The notes beneath the pieces are model-generated. The model saw only the letters and a list, made by a program, of their open reading frames with translations, had not been told where the DNA came from and searched no databases. Positions 57,120 to 64,000 of a stretch of 64,000 nt of DNA are shown piece by piece. Location: NCBI GenBank assembly GCA_009733575.1, contig ML769389.1, forward strand, positions 624,449 through 688,448, in the 5' to 3' direction. Made by a program: the position numbers and the translations under genes. Numbering within the stretch: position 1 is the first letter of the stretch; each line of letters starts with the position of its first letter. The DNA is from Gymnopus androsaceus JB14 (taxonomy: Eukaryota > Basidiomycota > Agaricomycetes > Agaricales > Omphalotaceae).

Positions 57120-58040
57120 ATGATGATGGAGAGATGTGTACCCAATGAACTTGTAGACTGCATCCTCGAGAATCTCTACTTTGACAGAGATACTCTTTTC
57201 AACTGCACGCTAGTTGGAAGAGCCTGGATTCGCTCCTCGCAGCGTGGCATCTTCCGAGAAATTGTTCTCGGACTACCCTCTCAGAATGAACCGTCAACCG
57301 AAAAGCTCACGGATGCATATCTAAAGGCCTCTAGGCGTTTGGAGTCTTTGGATGCATTATTCTCCAAAAAGCCTTACATGGCATCGTTTGTTCAGTCTCT
57401 GGAACTTTGATGGTTCCAACACTGCAAACTTTCTGTGCCGCAACGTGCCCCGCCTGAAGTGGTATATACTGTCACAGCCAGCCTGGTGCAAAGGCTCTCC
57501 GGCTTGAACAGTTTATCATTCTTGTCCGTATACTGGGAGAGTTTGCCTCCTTTTCTGAAAGCAGCTTTGACTGATCTCTGTCTGGCTTGTTCAGAAATAA
57601 CCTGATTCTCTGCTGTTGACTTTTTTGTTGGCACATGCACCGATCTAGCATCTTTTCTGGTCCGTATGAAGGATTTGAAGTTCTTGGAGATTGCAATGTG
57701 TTGCAAGAATGCGCACGATTGCAAGAATCTCTATTCAGAATTGGAGGCTAGTCATCTGCCTCAAAGTATACAGCTTGATGAATTGCGGATCGGCAATCAT
57801 TGCCATTTCGTAGATTGGTTCTGTCGAGACTCCTGCCCATTTAGATTCCGTAATCTAAAGTCGTTGGGGATCCACAGCAACCTAGACAACATGATTTCAC
57901 AGTACTTTGGCACCAGCCTTGAAGAGCTGACGTTATATGATTATCCATTCAATCCAGGTGTAACGTTGGCATCTACTGCAAACCATGTACATGCTGCTCT
58001 TCTGACGCTACTCATACATTCCCTGCGGTGGCTTCAGTGA
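57120..58040 (+). pseudogene. F-box protein with LRR-like C-terminus
   Basis: The N-terminus ERCVPNELVDCILENLYFDR followed by LFNCTLVGRAWIRSSQRGIF is a fungal F-box. The same frame continues to 58040 with leucine-rich strands (LKFLEIAMC, LKSLGIHSN, LEELTLYDY), interrupted by in-frame TGA at 57408 and about 57601. F-box proteins recruit subst. Confidence 0.7.
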
Positions 58041-58277
58041 GTGCAGAACGTTGAACACGCGAGATTAGGTATGACTGAGATTTTTCTCTGGTTTCGTTCA
58101 AAATAATGTTTCTCTTAGACTCAAGCATACGCCTCGTACTCTTTCGAGTGAAGCAACAAAGCTATACATTTTGCAAGGTACAGTGCATTAAATTATGAAT
58201 TATGATACAGAAAATCTTCAATAATTGGAGTGTCCAGTGTCCAAGCAATTATTTGTGTCCATAGAGTAGTACAGTCT

Positions 58278-58880
58278 TTAATCAGTCGAACCAAAGAATG
58301 AAACATTCCACTCTGCCCAAGTTTCACTAGGGTCCAAAATCAACGAAGGACTCAAAAATCCAGGCTGACTATCATTGACTTCCCCATGCCAGCAATGCTT
58401 TTCGAAACATTGCTTGCACACATCAGAAATTTCCATTCCCAATCTTCCCAACGAACATTGGATAGCTCCACAGGTGATACAAGTGGTCCAGTTCGCGGCG
58501 AGCTGATTGTTGTCCTGGCTGTACAGCGTGAGGGTGTTATTCCAGAGGAGACTTATCTGGGAGTTGTCAAAGTCTGTTCTTGATGACGGAAAGAAGAGTG
58601 AGTGAACAAGCTAAGATCACACAGCGACGTATACATACCCTAGGGTTGTGATGTTGCTGTACTCGGTACACGGAGCGTCAGCAGCGTAACTGAAGAGATA
58701 AAGATATCAGAGAGAGAGCGGGTAGTCACATGGAAGAGAATGACAAACAGCATAAGAGGTACGTCGGTTTCGTTGCAGCCGCAGAAGACGGGGAACAAGG
58801 TGTGGTTCAGATTCAGCATTGTATAGACACTTGGAATTTTTGGGAAAGGCAATCTGAACGTCCTGGCCCTATTGCACAAG
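58278..58880 (-). pseudogene. Phospholipase B C-terminal fragment
   Basis: The minus strand has three exons: about 58880-58730 (FPKIPSVYTMLNLNHTLFPV, FCGCNETDVPLM), 58689-58639 (YAADAPCTEYSNITT) and 58578-58278 (WNNTLTLYSQDNN, WTTCITCGAIQCSL, DVCKQCFEKHCWHG; stop 58278-58280). The paired-Cys tail WxTC...C...CxQCF...CW is that of secreted or GPI-anchored fungal lysophospholipases (PLA2_B family), which release fatty acids from phospholipids. The catalytic N-terminal domain is absent, so this is a 5'-truncated relic. Confidence 0.75.
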
Positions 58881-59279
58881 TGCGTTATTAGTTACTGGTG
58901 GTGGAGGAGATTAAACATATATAGTATCTTACATATCCGCACTGTTATGTTGACCAAGAACCGTGAATAAAAGTCACAATAAGTATACGCGTGTGATAGT
59001 ATGTGACATGAAGTGACCAACGTAACACACGTCTAGGACACCCCAAAAAAATAGTAGAATTGTTCGGGAGTGTTTATTTTAGTAATATTTAAGCAATCTT
59101 AATCCTATTAAAGTACTCTCTGTAGTAGGAGAGCTCCAGAAATCACATATTCCTTACAAGTACTGTATACACCGCATTACGCCATAACGGTACGGTTAAA
59201 TACCGGACTCCTGAAGGGCTTACGGTATGATATGATTGGACACCATACCATCCGTACACCATATGGTACAGATATGGTG
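58881..59279. other. Intergenic stretch
   Basis: AT-rich, no gene or repeat recognised. It ends at ATATGGTG, the left flank of Copia-B2. Confidence 0.5.
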
Positions 59280-59982
59280 TGTTGGAATATCAAAGGTAAA
59301 TAGCTTCTATCGAACTATAAATGGAACACTTTCTCATAGTCTCCACTTGTTTGTATCACCATCCCATGCACTCCACTGTTATCGTCTCGCAGACTCCACT
59401 CAGTGTCTCGCCATATCCACTTGCTCTCTCGCAGTACCCACTTTACTGTATGGACAGTAGCCACACATATTCACGCAGTAGCCACTTGCCCGATATATTG
59501 TTTGTACTTAGGACTGTATACATCAGCAAAAAGGGGTTAAACCTATGATGACCTAGGGAACCTAGGCTACCCTGGTCACCCTGGTCACCTTGGGTCTTCC
59601 AGGCTACCCCAGGCTACCTCAGGCTACCTCAGGTTACCTCAGGCTCCTCAGGTTACCTCAGGTTTACTCAGGTTGCCTCAAATTCCCAAAGTTTATCCCT
59701 AAATCCTAGGCAACCTAGGTGACCTCAAAGAAACTGAGGCAGTCTAGGCAACCTAGGTGGCCTAGGAGACCTAGGTATCCTTAGGTTCCCTTAAGTCTCT
59801 TTAGGTCATTGTGGGTCAACCTAAAGTCAGCCCTGGGCCCAGACCATTTTTCCTGATGTATAAAGCCTAGTACCATACCCTGTAATATAACCATTGTCCC
59901 CCATCAATCTGTGTGATTGTTACTACTAAGTCCTGTGTGGACTTACTGCTGCTACTTCCTATTTAGGAATGTAACTCTAATA
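59280..59982 (+). repeat. Copia-B2 5' LTR, interrupted by a MITE
   Basis: Matches 46791-47155 on both sides of the 59521-59858 insert. Followed by the same GGTTATGGGCCCC primer-binding site (59983-59995). Confidence 0.9.
59521..59858. mobile_element. 338-bp MITE with internal minisatellite, in the Copia-B2 LTR
   Basis: TA duplicated on both sides; terminal inverted repeats CATCAGCAAAAA and CATCAGGAAAAA. The LTR of Copia-B1 supplies the empty site (GTATATAAG). The interior is a degenerate array of CAGGCTACCT / CAGGTTACCT units followed by units of the complementary type (CCTAGGTGACC, GCAACCTAGG), so the whole may fold back. Confidence 0.9.
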
Positions 59983-60040
59983 GGTTATGGGCCCCGGCCT
60001 TAACCATTGACGCATCTATTTGTGGACATAACTTTTGTTG

Positions 60041-61333
60041 ATGTCACAACCTAGGCCTACTGCACCAGCAGCTCGCAGAACAGCATCAGGACAAGCCACC
60101 GCCGCTGCAGCATCCAGCAGTAAACCAGCGCCTCTACCATTACCATTACCAGCCACCGATTCAAAGGCACCTTGCGCTTCGAAATCTCATATAGCGGACA
60201 AAGACAAAACCCGCAACAGGTGGTGGAATCCAAGCGACCAGAAGTGGTTTGTTTGTGCTAAACAGCCTTGCCCAAACCGGTACAATACACCTCACAAGGA
60301 TACTAAATATACTGCAGAATTACCGGATTACGCCGATCTACCTGATATTGGTCAGGAACAATTTATCAAAGTTGCAGAAAACGAAAGACAGGAGAAAAGA
60401 CATAGCGAATGTCTAGCTGGCAAACAGAAAGCCGCAGCCTCATCTTCATCTAATCCCACTCCAGCACCTACTCCTTCACCAGCTCCAGTTTTGTTACCAA
60501 AACAAGAGCCACAGCAAACACCACCTCCACTTCCACCGAATCCATCTCCACAGCCATCTCCACAGCAAACTCCACAGCCCTTACCAAGCAATCTTCCACA
60601 AAGATCTCCACCCTCATCTCCATCAGATTCAGGATCTGAATCATCAGGGGCATTTGAATCAGATTCTGATGACGACAATATGTCTAAAGCACTAAAAGCC
60701 TTTGATAAGGTTACAACCTTAAAGTCGGACGGATCAAACTGGGACATGTGGAAAACTTGAGTGGAATTTGCAGCCAGATCTATCGGCTACCAGCGCTATT
60801 TCGAATGGAATCCACATGTGACAACGGATCCAGATGCAACGCAGAAGGATAGAGAAAAGGACAATGACCTTTTGAATGCTATCATTGGCAGGTTATCAGA
60901 TGGAATATTCCAAAGGTATAGGAACTACGACAACACAAAATGGTTGTGGGAAAATTTACTCACTGATTATGATTCTAAAAACGCTCTTACTGAATCATTT
61001 TTACAAAGACGACTTCACACCATGCAATGCATGGACCCATCCAAGGTCAATAAAAATTTGGATGACATGATCAGCATCCACGACGACCTCACAACTAGGG
61101 GAATCGATATCAATGACGATATATTTGTCAACACCATTATGTCCTCTGTCCCCGACACCTTCAAAGCCACTATAAACACATTGGCTGTTTTCTCCATGAA
61201 AGCAGACAAGAAGCTCAGTCCTGCCGAGCTTATTTCCACTATTCGTGCTGAATCAATGGTGCACCAAATGCGACATGATCACAAGAAGGAATCGGCAAAC
61301 TACGCCGGTAACAGGGGAAGAGGAGGTTTCTGA
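60041..61333 (+). pseudogene. Copia-B2 Gag
   Basis: Same protein as Copia-B1 Gag. In-frame TGA at 60758 and 61331 stand where Copia-B1 has CGA (KTRVEF; FRGRG), both CG-to-TG changes. The four-C run lost in B1 is intact here, so the frame otherwise runs on through the Gag core. Confidence 0.88.
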
Positions 61334-61699
61334 GGTCGTGGAAATTCCTTTAGGGGAAATTCCCGAGGCAGAGGCCAAAGCCGCGGAGGATCAACGAGTT
61401 GTCAGGACTCTGTTTGTTATAACTGCGGAGGTAAAGGTCACTTTGGAAATCAATGTCCATCAGAGAAATGCAGTCAGGCCAAACGAGGCCAAGGAGACAA
61501 AAGCTCCTAAAGAGAAGCAGAAGAAGAAGTCGGATGGAAACTGGAGAGATAGGCCGAAGAACAGCAAAGTGGCATCCTCATCTATGATTGAGGAAGTACC
61601 AGAGTCATCATGGGCAGCAATTGAAATTCCCGCTAAGCATGGGAATCTTGTCTTTGATTTTTCCGAAATAGCTGATAAATTCGAATTAGCTCTTTCATA
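61334..61699 (+). pseudogene. Copia-B2 zinc knuckle and protease-side linker
   Basis: CYNCGGKGHFGNQC at about 61415-61460, then an extra A near 61490 shifts the frame; the Lys-rich linker and the FDFSEIADKFELALS segment follow. The family sequence stops at 61696, before the protease. Confidence 0.8.
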
Positions 61700-61825
61700 A
61701 ATATAGTAGTGTTATCACAGATAAGTCATCATCCAAAGACGTGGATTATAGGCTGCCGTTAACAGGACTCGAACCCGAATCGAATGGTCACTACATCTAC
61801 TGGGCCAACCACGTCACACTGTCAC
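61700..61825. other. Filler sequence at the internal deletion of Copia-B2
   Basis: About 125 bp unrelated to Copia-B1 joins the Gag linker directly to the pre-RT region. Protease, GAG-pre-integrase and integrase are missing. It contains the tRNA-like sequence at 61751-61813. Confidence 0.65.
61751..61813 (-). tRNA. tRNA-like (SINE-head or broken tRNA) sequence
   Basis: On the minus strand an A-box-like TGGCCCAGTAGA and a perfect B box GGTTCGAGTCC lie 31 bp apart, about 13 bp closer than in a normal tRNA, so the anticodon arm is shortened. The acceptor arm does not close. Not a functional tRNA. Confidence 0.4.
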
Positions 61826-63368
61826 GACGGAGAGGACGTAGTTTTCTCTGACAGGCAGATCCAACCCATTGAAGGGGAGGATGGAAATTTGGGAAATTTA
61901 GAAACATCGGTCACCGAGTCGGAGCAGCCTGTCATACCAGTTCCAGAAGAAATTGCCGAACCAATTGCACCAGACGAAGTATCTGGGAAACAAGTCAGAC
62001 GACCCACCAAGAAGATCAGGGACATCATTGAAGGACTTGGAGAAGGAAGTGATGAGTTGCGACATCTTACCGCATCTCTAGGTCAGGTAACATCAGAAAT
62101 CGAATCTGATCCTTTATCTGTTGCAGAAGCTATGCGACGACCTGACAGCTCCAAATGGTATGATGCCATGAAGGACGAAATCTCCAGACTCCAGGAGCGT
62201 GGAACCTATACAATTGTCACTCCACCTCCAGATGCAAATATTCTCACATCCAAATGGGTCTATCGGACCAAGAAGGATGAACGAGGTCACATTACAGGAC
62301 ACCGAGCTCGTCTTGTTGTATGTGGATTTAATCAGATCCCAGATGTTGACTACTTCCCAGATGAAACCTTTTGCATCTGTCGCAAAACTTGCATCAGCCC
62401 ATGCTATACTCAGCATTGGAGCTGAGAAAAGCATGATTATTCACCAAATGGACGTGAAATCAGCTTACCTTTACAGGAAATTGGACGACAACGAGCGCAT
62501 TTTTTATGAAGGCACCTCCAGGCATTGATATAGGGTAAAACCAGGTCAAACTTTACGGCTTAAACTCGCACTTTATGGACTTAAACAAGCCAGTCAACGA
62601 TGGTACATGCGATTCAGGGAAATCATGACCCAACTGGGTTTTAAACGGTCTGATTTTGATCACACTGTTTTCTATTGCACTAATCCCTTCACCATCATTT
62701 TCATACATGTTGATGACATGACATTGGTTACCAAAACCCTGGCCATCATGGAGAAACTAAAGAAAGATATTGGGGCTATAATCGAAGTTGTTGATTCCGG
62801 AGAAATCCATTGGCTACTTGGGATTGAGATCCGAAGATCTCTCCATAATAAAACAATTCACTTATCCCAGCGGTCATACATTGACGCCATACTCTCTCGC
62901 TATGGATTCTCAGATATAAAACCACTCTTTATTCCCTTCGATCCCCACATTCACCTCACCAAAGACCAGTCACCCAAAACGGTCAAGGATATTGCTTTTA
63001 TGCGCAACAAACCCTACAGAGAGGCCCTTGGCGCCCTCCAGTACTTATCCGTTGCTACGAGACCTGATATCACGTATGCAGTCTCTATCCTTGCTCGCTT
63101 TTCACAAAATCCTGGCATCACTCATTGGAATGGTGTATGCCGTGTCTACACCTATCTCAAATACACTCGAGACTTTTGGCTCAGTATGAGCAACCAGGAG
63201 ACAGTCCAAGGCTATACGGATGCGGATGGTATGTCCCAAGAGGATCAACATGCTATTTCCGGGTACGTTTTTATGTTGAATGGCAAAGCAGTATCTTGGT
63301 CGTTGAAACAACAGGATACCATTTCTTTATCCACCACGGAAGCCAAGTATATCACTTTGACCCATGTG
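61826..63368 (+). pseudogene. Copia-B2 reverse transcriptase and RNase H
   Basis: The first frame (to 62425) has KWYDAMKDEISRLQERGTYT, SKWVYRTKKDERGHI and RARLVVCGF. An extra T near 62370 moves the reading to phase 0, where QMDVKSAYLY, LKLALYGLKQASQRWY, IIFIHVDDMTLV (RT active site, HVDD), GALQYLSVATRPDITYAVS and the RNase H part GYTDADGMS...AVSWSLKQQDTISLSTTEAK run to the gap, broken only by a TGA at 62526. From 62529 to 63368 the frame is fully open. Confidence 0.9.
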
Positions 63369-64000
63369 NNNNNNNNNNNNNNNNNNNNNNNNNNNNNNNN
63401 NNNNNNNNNNNNNNNNNNNNNNNNNNNNNNNNNNNNNNNNNNNNNNNNNNNNNNNNNNNNNNNNNNNNNNNNNNNNNNNNNNNNNNNNNNNNNNNNNNNN
63501 NNNNNNNNNNNNNNNNNNNNNNNNNNNNNNNNNNNNNNNNNNNNNNNNNNNNNNNNNNNNNNNNNNNNNNNNNNNNNNNNNNNNNNNNNNNNNNNNNNNN
63601 NNNNNNNNNNNNNNNNNNNNNNNNNNNNNNNNNNNNNNNNNNNNNNNNNNNNNNNNNNNNNNNNNNNNNNNNNNNNNNNNNNNNNNNNNNNNNNNNNNNN
63701 NNNNNNNNNNNNNNNNNNNNNNNNNNNNNNNNNNNNNNNNNNNNNNNNNNNNNNNNNNNNNNNNNNNNNNNNNNNNNNNNNNNNNNNNNNNNNNNNNNNN
63801 NNNNNNNNNNNNNNNNNNNNNNNNNNNNNNNNNNNNNNNNNNNNNNNNNNNNNNNNNNNNNNNNNNNNNNNNNNNNNNNNNNNNNNNNNNNNNNNNNNNN
63901 NNNNNNNNNNNNNNNNNNNNNNNNNNNNNNNNNNNNNNNNNNNNNNNNNNNNNNNNNNNNNNNNNNNNNNNNNNNNNNNNNNNNNNNNNNNNNNNNNNNN
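63369..64000. other. Assembly gap (N)
   Basis: Unresolved bases to the window end. The 3' LTR of Copia-B2 presumably lies in or beyond it. Confidence 1.

Overview
The window reads as nuclear DNA of a mushroom-forming basidiomycete (Agaricomycetes). Introns are short (about 40-70 bp, GT-AG). The recognisable host genes (TMA64/eIF2D, DIM1, phospholipase B, F-box, a FunK1-type kinase fragment) are of fungal type. The rest is dense, nested, mostly decayed transposable elements of kinds common in that group: Gypsy and Copia LTR elements, Helitrons with a PIF1 helicase, Mutator-like elements, MITEs and non-autonomous TIR elements. Taxon below class is not claimed. Two runs of N (50053-50077 and 63369-64000) mark assembly gaps.

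Layout. 1-4081: minus-strand Gypsy remnant with two LTRs, gag and retropepsin but no reverse transcriptase. 4090-6763: decayed Mutator-like (MULE) transposase gene; its 3' part is repeated at 8519-9601, where it abuts a minus-strand Copia remnant (9602-12940). 12960-16828: gene-free. 16829-28880: one Helitron gene in pieces. The helicase half (with a ubiquitin-peptidase-like tail) lies on the plus strand and the HUH Rep half on the minus strand. Rep is split by a 4.6-kb LTR element (22109-26713, TSD GTCTG) and by a 1.42-kb insertion (27153-28571, TSD AGCTT) that itself carries an inverted-repeat element. 28900-31015: an unrecognised spliced gene fragment, a TIR element with an 8-bp TSD and a MITE. 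31190-37350: kinase fragment, a zinc-finger gene, and three copies of a lineage-type gene family whose best member has an HExxH motif.

36046-46790 and 50078-55700 are two copies of the same block: HExxH gene, TMA64/eIF2D, a small ORF, DIM1. Copy A has a 5.5-kb TIR element inserted in eIF2D exon 1 and a Copia element inserted in DIM1. Copy B keeps an uninterrupted five-exon eIF2D. Copy B starts exactly at the 25-N gap, so the two copies may be two haplotypes of a dikaryon placed in series rather than a true duplication. 55700-59280: F-box and phospholipase B remnants. 59280-63368: a second, internally deleted copy of the same Copia family, with a MITE in its LTR.

The most unusual object is the 5.5-kb TIR element at 39923-45422. 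It carries intron-containing pieces of at least three host genes in one orientation (Argonaute PIWI domain, actin, ribosomal protein uL3), plus an unrecognised spliced fragment on the other strand. It behaves like a fungal Pack-TIR element, and an exact empty site is available in copy B for comparison. Second in interest is the polymerase-less LTR element, which encodes Gag plus a roughly 600-residue protein of unknown type with repeated motifs.
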